This document shows positions 43,803 through 52,169 of a stretch of DNA of 64,000 bases, piece by piece. The notes under the pieces were generated by a model. It was not told where the DNA came from. It saw nothing but the letters and a program-made list of their open reading frames with translations, and ran no database searches. The stretch comes from DATFKA01 sp035268885 (GTDB taxonomy: Bacteria > Bacteroidota > Bacteroidia > Chitinophagales > Saprospiraceae), in the NCBI GenBank assembly GCA_035268885.1, contig DATFKA010000073.1:1-64000 (forward strand). Direction: 5' to 3'. Position numbers and translations under genes: made by a program. Position 1 is the stretch's first letter; each line of letters begins with the position of its first letter.

Positions 43803-44206
43803 TCGGCGATTTGCGCAAACGCTTCCCGAATCTTGGCCGCTGTTTGGGCCAATTCGTCGGGACTGACTTCCAGTTTGGGACGTTCAAAATTGATGTCGCC
43901 AATTTTATTGAGCGGCACCAGATGTACGTGGGCATGGGGTACTTCTACGCCGATGACGGCTACGCCGATGCGCAGGCAGGGAATCACGGCTTTTTGTGCC
44001 CTGGCTACTTTTTTGGCGAAGACCATTAGGCCAGCCAGTAGCTCGTCTTCTATATCAAAAATGTAATCAATTTCCTTTTTGGGGATGACCAGGGTGTGAC
44101 CCTGAGCCAGGGGAGCAATATCAAGAAAGGCCAGAAAATCTTCTGTTTCCGCAATTTTGTGGGCAGGGATTTCTCCCTCAACAATTTTTGTGAAAATACT
44201 AGACAT
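43799..44206 (-). CDS. HIT family nucleotide-binding protein
   Basis: A 135-aa cytoplasmic histidine-triad protein. The catalytic triad motif H91-A-H93-V-H95-L-V-P is intact, and the N-terminal half begins IFTKIVEGEIPAHKI, typical of the HINT/PKCI branch. Such enzymes hydrolyse nucleoside phosphoramidates and related nucleotidyl conjugates. Its stop shares 4 nt (TTAG) with the stop of the convergent giant T9SS gene. A long hairpin lies just upstream at 44228-44257. Confidence 0.93.
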   Translation of the reverse strand: MSSIFTKIVEGEIPAHKIAETEDFLAFLDIAPLAQGHTLVIPKKEIDYIFDIEDELLAGLMVFAKKVARAQKAVIPCLRIGVAVIGVEVPHAHVHLVPLNKIGDINFERPKLEVSPDELAQTAAKIREAFAQIAD

Positions 44207-44227
44207 GGATAGATATGTGTTTTAGGG

Positions 44228-44257
44228 GAAGACCTTCACGCGCTTGCGAAGGTCTTC
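44228..44257. repeat. Hairpin with perfect 10-bp arms
   Basis: GAAGACCTTC and GAAGGTCTTC are perfect inverse complements around a 10-nt loop, 22 nt before the HIT start codon on the minus strand. No T-run follows in either direction, so a leader structure is as likely as a terminator of greA. Confidence 0.55.
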
Positions 44258-44325
44258 AACCATTAGAATAAAGTCTATTACTTAAGTAAGTGGTCGATAT
44301 TATGTATAAGTTTAGTTCAGTGCAA

Positions 44326-44403
44326 TTTTGGGGTTCAACAAGGCAAAAAACGTAGCCGACGCAGCGCGTCGGTGAGGCTTTCTAACGACGTGGAAGCCCA
44401 AAA
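44326..44403 (-). repeat. Structured palindromic repeat, copy B (inverted)
   Basis: The inverse complement shows the same frame as copy A: TTTTGGGC, then TCGTTAGAAAGCCT, the apical stem CCGACGC-GCT-GCGTCGG (complement of 44356-44372), TTTTTTGCCT, and CCCCAAAA. It lies in the gap between HIT and greA. Only the flanks are conserved. The apical stem differs from copies A and C but pairs perfectly. Confidence 0.7.
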
Positions 44404-44441
44404 GGGCCTGAAATAGGGTATAGATAATATTGAACACTTAC

Positions 44442-44915
44442 TTACAATGAAATATTGACCACCTCAAATGGAATGAGGCCTCCGGGGGTCTGCACCTCTA
44501 CTTTATCGCCTATTTTCTTACCCAGCAGTGCTTTTCCGATCGGCGAACTAACGGATAGCTTTTTTTCTTTTAGGTTGGCCACCGACTCCGAAACCAGTTG
44601 ATACGTTACTTCGCGGTTGACTTTCAGGTTTTTTATGGTGACTTTTGTCAAAACGGTTACTTTGGAGGTGTCTACATCCGACTCCTTCATAATGCGGGCA
44701 TTGGCCAGCATTTTTTCCAGTTTATTGATCTCCAGTTCCAGCAGGCCCTGAGCATCTTTCGCCGCATCGTATTCTGCGTTTTCGGATAAATCTCCTTTCT
44801 CACGGGCCTCGGCAATCGCTTTAGCGGCCTGATCGCGACCATTAGTCTTCAAATCGTCCAGTTTGGCTCTTAGCCGCTCGTAATCTTCACGAATCATATA
44901 ATCATAACTCGCCAT
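44442..44915 (-). CDS. greA: Transcription elongation factor GreA
   Basis: A 157-aa protein with the N-terminal antiparallel coiled coil (about 1-75, including KGDLSENAEYDAAKDAQG, where the two acidic tip residues that activate RNA polymerase cleavage lie) and the C-terminal FKBP-like domain ending LLGKKIGDKVEVQTPGG. It rescues backtracked RNA polymerase. It is a single gene with long non-coding DNA on both sides. Copies B and C of the structured repeat flank it in opposite orientations. Confidence 0.96.
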   Translation of the reverse strand: MASYDYMIREDYERLRAKLDDLKTNGRDQAAKAIAEAREKGDLSENAEYDAAKDAQGLLELEINKLEKMLANARIMKESDVDTSKVTVLTKVTIKNLKVNREVTYQLVSESVANLKEKKLSVSSPIGKALLGKKIGDKVEVQTPGGLIPFEVVNISL

Positions 44916-45165
44916 AATGATAACTTTTTACAAGTTTTACAATCAGATCATTCTGTTCCCGCTTATCTACCTCTCAATGATTAGCTTAGTCTCCCGCTCA
45001 AGTAGAAATCTTACTTGCGAAAAGTGCTATCTTGCTTATTCCTTCTAAAGATGGAGCCGGTATTGCTTAGAAGAGAGTCAGACAAATAGGGGGTTTGAAC
45101 AATCCCGTTTAATATACTTTCAAAGTAGTTGAATAAAATCTTTTACCGCTTTTCTACTTCGACAA

Positions 45166-45203
45166 AAAATAAGAACGCTCCTACAGCTTGTGTAGAAACG
45201 TTC
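45166..45203 (-). terminator. Probable terminator of the SSADH operon
   Basis: On the minus strand a two-part stem (GAACG/CGTTC outside, CTACA/TGTAG inside) is followed by TTATTTTTTG, the usual layout of an intrinsic terminator. It lies about 300 nt past the SSADH stop, so the message would have a long 3' end containing repeat copy C. Confidence 0.5.
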
Positions 45204-45380
45204 AATGATAATTACAAATATAGCGTTTTTTCTTGAAGTTTGCTAGCGGTTCGGGTGTAAACCACAGCTTTTTATTAGGGCTTTCTATAGTGTTTTAAAA
45301 TACGACCACCGGCTAATTTTTTATCAAAAAAAAATCGTTTAGGAATGAGTTAATAATAAACTACACATCTTTACTTGTAC

Positions 45381-45458
45381 TTTTGCCGCCCAGTTTCGTT
45401 AAAAAGCCTCGTCGATGCGCTGCATCGCCTGCATTTTTCGCCTCACTGAGCAGCAAAA
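45381..45458 (+). repeat. Structured palindromic repeat, copy C
   Basis: TTTTGC at the left end pairs with GCAAAA at the right end. The left flank TCGTTAAAAAGCCT and the right flank TTTTTCGCCTC match copy A. The apical stem is CGATGC-GCT-GCATCG (45413-45427). It would be transcribed, inverted, in the 3' region of the SSADH operon. Confidence 0.7.
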
Positions 45459-45499
45459 TATCTTCGTAAATCTTGTATACTTTATTAATGCCTCATTTC

Positions 45500-46867
45500 T
45501 TAAGCGATGCTAACTGTCTTAATATTGACAAATTCACGGATACCCAGGGCGGAGAGCTCTCTGCCGTAGCCACTAATACCAATGCCGCCAAAGGGTAGCC
45601 TCGGATCGGAATTGACCATATCATTTACGAAGCAACTACCCGCTTCGATGTCCTCTTTCGCAATACGTTCCCCACGGGCCAGGTTTTTGGTGAAAACGGC
45701 AGCCCCCAGGCCAAAGTCAGTATCATTAGCCAGTTCGATAGCGGCAGCCTCGTCTTTGACTTTAAATACCGCAGCCACCGGGCCGAATAGTTCTTCTTCG
45801 TAGGCCGGCATTCCTGGTTTTATATCCGTAAGAATAGTAGCCGGATAATAAGCACCAGGGCCGTTTGGAATCTCTCCTCCCATGATACATTTTGCTCCTT
45901 TTTCTATGCTTTTACTGACTTGTCGGTGTAAGGTTTCTCGCAGGTCTGGTCGAGCTAGTGGTCCCAGGGTAGTTTTTTCGTCGAAGGGGTCACCCATGAC
46001 CGCTTCGCTCATTTGGGATTTGAATTTTTCCAGGAAGCTATCGTAGACCGATTCGACGATAATGAATCGTTTGGCGCCAATGCAGCTTTGACCGTTATTC
46101 TTTAGGCGACCTTCTGCACAAATGGCAGCGGCTTGATCCAGATCGGCATCATCCAATATGATGTATGGGTCGCTACCCCCTAGCTCTAAAACGGTTTTCT
46201 TGATTTGTGCCCCCGCTTGACTGGCTACAATGCTTCCGGCTTTTTCACTGCCGGTCAGTGTTACTGCCCTGACAAAGCGATCTTCAATAACCGACTTTAC
46301 CATATCAGAGGGGATATGTAGATTAGTGAGGCTGCCTTCCGGAAAACCAGCTCTACGAAAGATGCGTTCAATCGCCTGGGCACAGCCTGGCACATTAGAG
46401 GCGTGTTTCAATAGAGCAGTATTGCCCGCCATCAGAGCGGGAGCGGCAAAGCGGAATACCTGCCAGTAGGGATAATTCCAGGGCATAACAGCTAGCACTA
46501 CCCCCAGGGGCTGATAACTAATATAGCTCTTACGGGCATCAGTCTCGATCATCTCATCGGAGAGAAAAACGGCCGCCTCCTGAGCATAGTATTCGCAGAC
46601 CCAAGCACACTTTTTTACTTCGGCAACGGCACTACTAAAGGTTTTGCCCATTTCCCGGCTGGCTATTTCGGCGTATTCATCCGCATTCTTCTCGAGTTCA
46701 GCGGCTACGGCCATCATCAACCGGGCCCGCTCTTCAAAGGGTACTTTCTTCCAGTTCCGGAAGGCTTGGTGCGCTTTATTGATTCGGCCTTTTAGTTGAC
46801 CATTGTCTAAGGCTTCGTAGGTGTCCAGCACCTCTTCGGTGGCTGGGTTTATAGCTTCAATTGTCAT
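45500..46867 (-). CDS. NAD(P)-dependent succinate-semialdehyde dehydrogenase-type ALDH
   Basis: A 455-aa aldehyde dehydrogenase. The catalytic glutamate motif is LELGGSDPY, the nucleophilic cysteine lies in NNGQSCIGAKRFI, and the cofactor region (MPWNYPYWQVFR...LKHASNVPGC) is complete. The short N-terminus and the sequence TIEAINPATEEVLDTYE are typical of the GabD/Sad type that oxidises succinate semialdehyde to succinate. It follows, 30 nt downstream and in the same direction, a ThDP-dependent decarboxylase/synthase gene. That pairing suggests the aldehyde is made by its neighbour. Confidence 0.9.
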   Translation of the reverse strand: MTIEAINPATEEVLDTYEALDNGQLKGRINKAHQAFRNWKKVPFEERARLMMAVAAELEKNADEYAEIASREMGKTFSSAVAEVKKCAWVCEYYAQEAAVFLSDEMIETDARKSYISYQPLGVVLAVMPWNYPYWQVFRFAAPALMAGNTALLKHASNVPGCAQAIERIFRRAGFPEGSLTNLHIPSDMVKSVIEDRFVRAVTLTGSEKAGSIVASQAGAQIKKTVLELGGSDPYIILDDADLDQAAAICAEGRLKNNGQSCIGAKRFIIVESVYDSFLEKFKSQMSEAVMGDPFDEKTTLGPLARPDLRETLHRQVSKSIEKGAKCIMGGEIPNGPGAYYPATILTDIKPGMPAYEEELFGPVAAVFKVKDEAAAIELANDTDFGLGAAVFTKNLARGERIAKEDIEAGSCFVNDMVNSDPRLPFGGIGISGYGRELSALGIREFVNIKTVSIA

Positions 46868-46897
46868 AATTTAGTATAGTTGTAGTTGGTTTTATTA

Positions 46898-48592
46898 TTA
46901 AGCGATTCCCTTGGCTGCTTCTTTTTGTTTTTCGGGCTCATTTGCAAAATAGGATTCTAATTTTTCTGTGAGCGCTTGATTTATAGAGGGATCTACGGGG
47001 ACTTCGATTAAGTGGATACCCTTACGGCTCAGCGCCTTATCCAGCATTCCGGATAATTCTGCGGGAGTCTCCGGTCGGTAGCCTATAATATCGAAGCTTT
47101 CCGCTAATTTCACAAAATCGGGATTATTTAATTGGGTGCCAGTAGATTTACCCTGATGACGCTTCTGTTTCCAACTGATCAGGCTATAATCATCATCCTT
47201 AAGGACAATGTAGGTAATATTCAGATTTAATCTTTTGGCCGTAGCCAATTCCTGTACGTTCATCATAAACCCACCATCACCGGCTACCGCCACTACCTGT
47301 CGATCCGGATAACGCAGGGCAGCCGCAATGGCACCGGGTAGAGCAATACCCATACTGGCCAGACCATTACTAATTAGGCAACCACCCGGCTGGAAAGTTT
47401 TGAAGTTACGGGCAATCCACATCTTGTGGCTCCCCACGTCACTAATCAACAGGGCATCGCGATTCATTTTTTCCCGGAGCACATTTAGCACACCCGGCAC
47501 GTAGAAAACAGGAGTATCCGGTTCCAGATCGTAAGAGGCAATATCTTCGTGAATCCGCTCGCGGATATCGGCGTACCAAACGGGTAGATTCCGGTATTGA
47601 TCTCCCATGGTGAGTTGATTGTAGAGTTTCTTGAGTGTCGTGGTGATATCACCAATCATTTCAACAATAGGTTGATAATGTTGGTAGACTTCGGCGTGCT
47701 CGTAGTCAATGTGAATGATTCTCTTGTTTCCCCTGGGGTTCCACAGTTTGGGATTGTGCTCTGCGATATCAAAGCCAACACTGATAATTAGATCTGCTTT
47801 CTCAAAAGCTTCACTAATGTAGTCGTCAAAATTGAGCCCGATGGCCATTAGAGATTGGGGCGAGTCGTCCGGGATGGCCCCTTTACCCATGAAAGTAGTC
47901 GCCACGGGAATTTTGGTGTACTCTACCAGCGTTTTGATGGCATCACTGCAAGTTTTGCGAATGGCTCCATTACCTGCCAGGATAAGTGGAAAAGCGGAGC
48001 GCTTGATTTGTTGCAGCACTTTCAACATGGCGTCACCATTAGGAGCGGGACGAAAAGTTTCTGCATCCTGTAAGACGGGCATCTCTTTCGGTAACTCTTG
48101 CATGGCCACATCTTCTGGCAGTTCAATATGAGTCGCCCCGGGTTTTTCCATTTCGGCCAGTTTGAAAGCTTTGCGAACCGTTTCGGTGACAATCTGGGGG
48201 GTTGAGATACTGGTATTCCATTTGGTGATGGGTTCGAAAATTTGTGTGATATCCAGGTTTTGATGGCTCTCGTGGTGAAGACGCTGCAGGCTACCCTGCG
48301 CGGTAATGGCTACCAGGGGCGCTTTGTCCAAGTGGGCATCGGCTACACCCGTAACCAAATTGGTCGCTCCCGGACCCAGGGTGGACATGCATACACCCGC
48401 TTTGCCCGTTAATCTTCCCCAGACATTAGCCATAAAAGCGGCGCCCTGCTCGTGACGGCAGGGAACAAAGGCTATATCTTCTTTTTCATCAATCGCAAAG
48501 AGTAAATCCTCATTCTCTTCACCGGGGACACCAAAAATATATTCAACGCCCTCCTGCTGTAAGCAATCTACTAGTTTTTCTGCGGTGGTCAT
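46898..48592 (-). CDS. ThDP-dependent acetolactate synthase-like enzyme (possible 2-oxoglutarate decarboxylase)
   Basis: A 564-aa protein of the acetolactate synthase/pyruvate oxidase family with all three domains. The N-terminal Pyr domain has the activating Glu in CRHEQGAAFMA. The central domain follows. The C-terminal PP domain has the ThDP motif GDGGFMMN...LNLNITYIVLKDDDY. No small regulatory (IlvN) subunit gene lies nearby, so a biosynthetic IlvB role is unlikely. The N-terminus TAEKLVDCLQQEGVEYIFG and the pairing with SSADH resemble the cyanobacterial 2-oxoglutarate decarboxylase, long annotated as acetolactate synthase. A catabolic AlsS is the main alternative. Confidence 0.85.
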   Translation of the reverse strand: MTTAEKLVDCLQQEGVEYIFGVPGEENEDLLFAIDEKEDIAFVPCRHEQGAAFMANVWGRLTGKAGVCMSTLGPGATNLVTGVADAHLDKAPLVAITAQGSLQRLHHESHQNLDITQIFEPITKWNTSISTPQIVTETVRKAFKLAEMEKPGATHIELPEDVAMQELPKEMPVLQDAETFRPAPNGDAMLKVLQQIKRSAFPLILAGNGAIRKTCSDAIKTLVEYTKIPVATTFMGKGAIPDDSPQSLMAIGLNFDDYISEAFEKADLIISVGFDIAEHNPKLWNPRGNKRIIHIDYEHAEVYQHYQPIVEMIGDITTTLKKLYNQLTMGDQYRNLPVWYADIRERIHEDIASYDLEPDTPVFYVPGVLNVLREKMNRDALLISDVGSHKMWIARNFKTFQPGGCLISNGLASMGIALPGAIAAALRYPDRQVVAVAGDGGFMMNVQELATAKRLNLNITYIVLKDDDYSLISWKQKRHQGKSTGTQLNNPDFVKLAESFDIIGYRPETPAELSGMLDKALSRKGIHLIEVPVDPSINQALTEKLESYFANEPEKQKEAAKGIA

Positions 48593-48615
48593 GTGTGTTT
48601 TGGTTTATTTGGTTG

Positions 48616-48630
48616 TTGAAGCGGTTTAAA
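48616..48630. repeat. 15-bp end fragment of the large palindrome family
   Basis: TTGAAGCGGTTTAAA, identical to 38494-38508 at the left end of element E, in the 62-nt gap between the coiled-coil gene and the ThDP enzyme gene. Confidence 0.45.
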
Positions 48631-48654
48631 ATTATCTTATTTAAAGTAGCCGGA

Positions 48655-49353
48655 CTAATTAATTCTCCTTAAGTCTTGTTGGGCTTTTCGAAGAATTTCC
48701 TTCTGGGTTTGCAGTTTTTCCTGCTGTTTTTCCAGGGTGGCAATTTTTTCCTTTCGCTCGGCTTCCATTTCACGGATTTCCTTTTTGAGTTTTTCAATGT
48801 CTTTGGTATTGCGATCAATATCTTTCTGCAAATCTTTGGTGTCGTCCTGCAGATCTTCAACCAAGTCGCTGGTCTCCTCAATCAAATCTTTATGATATTC
48901 TGGAATATACTGTTCCAGAAAATCAATACTCAAGCGATAAACTTTCTGAAAGGACTCCGGATAGTTTTCTTCACTGAGATAAATATCGTATCCCAGGGAT
49001 ACAAAAATGGTCATTTGGGTTTGGTGCTCGCCACGAGGTGCGGGAATAATTTCCGTATACCAGTTGAATTGCTTCTCAACGATTTTTTTCGCCTCCACTT
49101 TTTCTGCGTATAATTCATCCTTATTCGCAAAAAGACCATTCCCTTTTAGCTTAAAGCCATAGTTCTTTTTAAGGAAATCGTCGAAAGCATCTTTTACTTC
49201 ATCGGCGGGTACGTCCAGATAAATGCGAATGCCCGAACGAGATGTTCCTTCTCGCTCGTAAATACCCTTTTCAATATCAATTGCCAGGGCAGTAAAATTT
49301 ACACTGCTCAAAACGAATAATAGAATGGTAAGTCTTAATATAATGGTGTGCAT
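48655..49353 (-). CDS. Exported coiled-coil protein of unknown function
   Basis: A 232-aa protein with a signal peptide (ending TALAID). A ~130-residue globular alpha/beta part (about 25-150, with GIRIYLDVPADEVKDAF and QFNWYTEIIPAPRGEH) is followed by a C-terminal ~80-residue coiled coil rich in Lys, Glu and Asp (DLVEDLQDDTKDLQKDIDR...). The family was not recognised. It precedes the ThDP/SSADH operon by 62 nt on the same strand, and a DUF2383 stress-type gene diverges from it. Periplasmic location is inferred from the signal only. Confidence 0.7.
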   Translation of the reverse strand: MHTIILRLTILLFVLSSVNFTALAIDIEKGIYEREGTSRSGIRIYLDVPADEVKDAFDDFLKKNYGFKLKGNGLFANKDELYAEKVEAKKIVEKQFNWYTEIIPAPRGEHQTQMTIFVSLGYDIYLSEENYPESFQKVYRLSIDFLEQYIPEYHKDLIEETSDLVEDLQDDTKDLQKDIDRNTKDIEKLKKEIREMEAERKEKIATLEKQQEKLQTQKEILRKAQQDLRRIN

Positions 49354-49467
49354 AGTTAATTCTTTATAGATAAAAACCCCAATCTCCTGGTATGTTCATT
49401 CCGTGTACATCGAACATCTGCCGGGCTGGCCCGTTTTAGAAGCGAATTAATTAAACAAACTATATTT

Positions 49468-49938
49468 ATGACAGACGCTAAAATTGATAAAGCCGTATTT
49501 AACCTATTAGATGATTTGATGACGAAGAACCGGGATGCAGTAGAAGGTTATAGTAAAGCTTCTTCCAATATTAGCGATATGGATATGAAAGAAACCCTTA
49601 TCAGCTATGCTAAGCGCCGGGAAGCCTTTGCAGAAGAATGGAAAGAAGAAATAAAGGAACTGGGAGGAGAATATACCAAAGGAAGTAGTTTAGCTTCTTC
49701 TGTGCATCGCACATGGATGGATATTGCTTCTACCTTTACTGGAAAAGAGAATCCATTCATTCTAAAGGAGTGCCTGCGTGGTGAATTAGTCGCCCTGAAA
49801 GAATACGAAGATGCAGCTAAGAATGATTTCTTACCCGATTCTTCACAGAAAATCATTAGAAAGCACACCGAATTTTTGGAAGGTGTAATTAGAAATTTGA
49901 AAGACAAAATTGCTTACTACGAATCCGTAGAAGCATAA
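49468..49938 (+). CDS. PA2169/DUF2383 family four-helix-bundle protein
   Basis: A 156-aa all-helical cytoplasmic protein. The order of helices and motifs (LNDLM-like NLLDDLMTKNRDAVEGYSKA, AKRREAFAEEWKEEI, SLASSVHRTWMDIAS, LRGELVALKEYEDAA) matches the PA2169/DUF2383 ferritin-like family. Members are usually linked to general or envelope stress, and no enzymatic role is known. It is divergent from the coiled-coil exported protein and has a 170-bp palindrome directly after its stop. Confidence 0.85.
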   Translation: MTDAKIDKAVFNLLDDLMTKNRDAVEGYSKASSNISDMDMKETLISYAKRREAFAEEWKEEIKELGGEYTKGSSLASSVHRTWMDIASTFTGKENPFILKECLRGELVALKEYEDAAKNDFLPDSSQKIIRKHTEFLEGVIRNLKDKIAYYESVEA

Positions 49939-49949
49939 TTAGACAAATA

Positions 49950-50119
49950 GAAGTTGTTTTAAAATTCTTCACTGAGTCCTTGGCAATACATTGAAAGTCA
50001 ATACGGCAGCTTTTTTTTCCTTCGTCCGCCTGAGGCGGATGGCTTCGAGAAAAAAAGTAGTCTTGTCTTGACTTCCAAGCCGTTACCAATCATCTTACCA
50101 AGAATTCTTAAACAACTTC
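49950..50119. repeat. ~170-bp imperfect palindrome, element D
   Basis: The left end GAAGTTGTTTTAAAATTCTT matches the inverse complement of the right end, GAAGTTGTTTAAGAATTCTT, with few changes. Pairing continues through TTGG.AA and AAGTCAA blocks and T/A runs to an apical TCCGCC-TGA-GGCGGA (50025-50039). It fills nearly all of the DNA between two convergent genes. Its 18-bp right end recurs at 26183-26200, and its left arm shares ACGGCAGCT plus a T-rich run with element E. Confidence 0.65.
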
Positions 50120-50173
50120 ATAAAATAAATAGTAATTTGCTGGCTGCAAGTGCATTTCGTACTTGCAGCTTTT

Positions 50174-51628
50174 TTATTTTCTTTTTGGCTGAAAAGCCTC
50201 CAGATTCTTGATCATTCCGTTAAAGACGAAATAGTGTAGCGGTATAATCGCATACCAATACAGCCTTCCCATAACACCATAGGGCCGAAAAGTAGCCGTT
50301 TGCTGCAACATAGGTTTTTCCTCCTCTTCCACGATATTAAATTCCAGCCAGGCTTCTCCGGGTAGTTTCATTTCGGCATATAGGAGTAATCTTTTTTCCG
50401 CATCATCGGCAATCAGGACTCGCCAAAAGTCTAGCGCGTCTCCTTCCTGAATTTTGTGTACATGGGTACGTCCCCGGCGCAGGCCAATACCACCAACCAA
50501 TTTATCGAGGTAACCGCGAATCTTCCACAACCAATTGCCGTAATACCATCCGCGTTCGCCTCCAATGGCCTGGATATTGGCCCAAACCTGCTCTTTGGTG
50601 TTATTCGTCACGGGGATCTCTTTATAGTCTACAAAGCAGCCGTAGGTGGGCACCTGCATATATTCCTGTAAAGAGCTTTTACTCGAACTACTGATCAGGG
50701 CATCCTTCCAGCTACTCGCAATGAGATTTTGCTCGATCTTTTGAAAAGCCATTCTGACGGCTTCTTTGTAAGGGATCATCTCAATATTGAGCATATCTAC
50801 CAACTGATTATCGCGCACGACCACATCAATCTTCATGCTGTTGACTAAGTTAACGGCCAATGGGTAGGTAGTAGAGGTGACGAAATACAGCCAGTAGGAA
50901 GAAAGTCTGGGCGTCATCACGGGTAAGGTAATAATGAGGCGTTTCAAATTGCGGACTTTGGCGTAGCCCAGGAGCATTTCCTGATAGGTGAGCACCTCTT
51001 TACTGCCAATATCAAAACTTTGGTCGTAAGTGTCTTTGCGAAGCAGTACTTTCGTCAAAATCTCCACTACGTTTCGAATGGCTACGGGCTGACATTTGGT
51101 ATTTAACCAGCGCGGAGCAATCATAATTGGGAGCTTCTCCACCAGGTCCCGGACGATCTCAAAGGAGGCACTTCCCGAGCCGATGATAATACCCGCACGA
51201 ATGGCAGTAAGGGGGATTTTGGATTCGCCCAGAATTTTTTCAACCTGCAGACGGGATGCCAAATGTCTGGATAGTTTTTCTTCGTTGACAATACCGGTTA
51301 GGTAGATTACTTGCTGAGCTTGGGTCTGATCAATAAAATCCCTGAAATGACGAGCCGCTTTTGCTTCTAGTTCTTCAAAGTCGCTGATCGAATTCGACAT
51401 GGAATGAATCAGATAATACGCGACATCAAAATCTTTGGGTGCTTCTTCCAGAGGGACTTCCTCCAGAAAATCAACCTGGAATAAGTGGATACGCTCGCGG
51501 TGTTGTTTGGGGTATTCAAAGCTGAGGGGATCGCGCACACAGGCGATAATCTCGTGCCCGGCTTCCAGCAGAACGGGTAGTATCCGTTTGCCAATGTATC
51601 CGGTAGCTCCAGTGAGGAGGATTTTCAT
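50174..51628 (-). CDS. SDR-family NAD(P)-binding protein with DUF2867 domain
   Basis: A 484-aa protein. Residues 1-300 are an atypical short-chain dehydrogenase/epimerase-like Rossmann domain (start KILLTGATGYIGKRILPVLL, then AYYLIHSMSNS). The C-terminal ~170 residues (from about SWKDALISSS, with ERGWYYGNWLWKIRGYLDKLVGG and RVLIADDAEKRLLLYAEMKLPG) form a DUF2867/START-like domain. This fusion is common in Bacteroidota and Actinobacteria. The substrate is unknown. It stands alone, convergent with the DUF2383 gene and divergent from the VOC gene. Confidence 0.88.
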   Translation of the reverse strand: MKILLTGATGYIGKRILPVLLEAGHEIIACVRDPLSFEYPKQHRERIHLFQVDFLEEVPLEEAPKDFDVAYYLIHSMSNSISDFEELEAKAARHFRDFIDQTQAQQVIYLTGIVNEEKLSRHLASRLQVEKILGESKIPLTAIRAGIIIGSGSASFEIVRDLVEKLPIMIAPRWLNTKCQPVAIRNVVEILTKVLLRKDTYDQSFDIGSKEVLTYQEMLLGYAKVRNLKRLIITLPVMTPRLSSYWLYFVTSTTYPLAVNLVNSMKIDVVVRDNQLVDMLNIEMIPYKEAVRMAFQKIEQNLIASSWKDALISSSSKSSLQEYMQVPTYGCFVDYKEIPVTNNTKEQVWANIQAIGGERGWYYGNWLWKIRGYLDKLVGGIGLRRGRTHVHKIQEGDALDFWRVLIADDAEKRLLLYAEMKLPGEAWLEFNIVEEEEKPMLQQTATFRPYGVMGRLYWYAIIPLHYFVFNGMIKNLEAFQPKRK

Positions 51629-51696
51629 AAGAAAGACTTTAATAGATAACCAAATAAGTTCTCGATAGTTCTTTTCGGGATTTTGTTCTTAAGGCT

Positions 51697-51704
51697 TATC
51701 TTTG
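51697..51704 (+). promoter_or_regulatory. Possible -7 box TATCTTTG before the VOC gene
   Basis: Exact TAnnTTTG match about 45 nt before the VOC start. The expected TTG at -33 is only TTC (51674-51676 region), so the call is tentative. Confidence 0.4.
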
Positions 51705-51749
51705 ATTTGTTCCGGTAATTCAAAACTCAACAACTCAATCATTGAAACT

Positions 51750-52169
51750 ATGCAACAATCACCATTTCACTTAGCCTTTCCGGTAAAAGATCTGAAAAAA
51801 ACACGCGAATTTTTTGAGGGATTACTCGGCTGCGAAATCGGCCGCACGGCAGAGCGCTGGATAGATATCAATTTTTATGGCAACCAAATATCAGCCCACC
51901 TGGTCGATGATGAGATGCCCCATGGCCCGACAAATCACGTCGACGGTAAGGATGTACCCGTTAAGCACTTTGGTGCCATTCTGGATATGGACACCTGGAA
52001 TACCTTAGCGGAAAAACTAAAGGCGCACGGTACCGACTTTATTATTGAGCCTTATACCAGATTTGAGGGGGAAGTAGGCGAACAGGCTACCATGTTCTTT
52101 CTGGATCCCAGTGGTAATGCGATCGAATTCAAAGCTTTCCGTAACTTTGATCAAATCTTTGCGAGTTAA
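51750..52169 (+). CDS. VOC family (glyoxalase/dioxygenase-like) protein
   Basis: A 139-aa protein starting at the ATG at 51750 (MQQSPFHLAFPVKDLKKTREFFEGLLGC), which is the conserved family start; the longer frame upstream is rejected. One full vicinal-oxygen-chelate unit is present with two beta-alpha-beta-beta-beta modules. Candidate metal ligands are H7 in FHLAF, H in VKHFGAIL, and E in NAIEFKAF. It probably acts as a dimer on a small metabolite that cannot be named here. The stop overlaps the ATG of a 33-codon ORF (TAATG). Confidence 0.85.
   Translation: MQQSPFHLAFPVKDLKKTREFFEGLLGCEIGRTAERWIDINFYGNQISAHLVDDEMPHGPTNHVDGKDVPVKHFGAILDMDTWNTLAEKLKAHGTDFIIEPYTRFEGEVGEQATMFFLDPSGNAIEFKAFRNFDQIFAS

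Larger units (their letters stand above)
44916..45499. other. Non-coding 584-bp interval upstream of greA
   Basis: Holds the likely terminator of the downstream-directed SSADH operon (45166-45203), a possible minus-strand -7 box TATATTTG (complement of 45215-45222) about 300 nt from greA, and structured repeat copy C (45381-45458). No open frame of note was seen. The plus-strand TACTTTTG at 45378 belongs to the repeat and points at no gene. Confidence 0.55.

Noticed and set aside
45378..45385. TACTTTTG promoter-like box on the plus strand
   Set aside because: It overlaps the left arm of structured repeat copy C and points toward the end of a minus-strand gene, with no plus-strand gene downstream.
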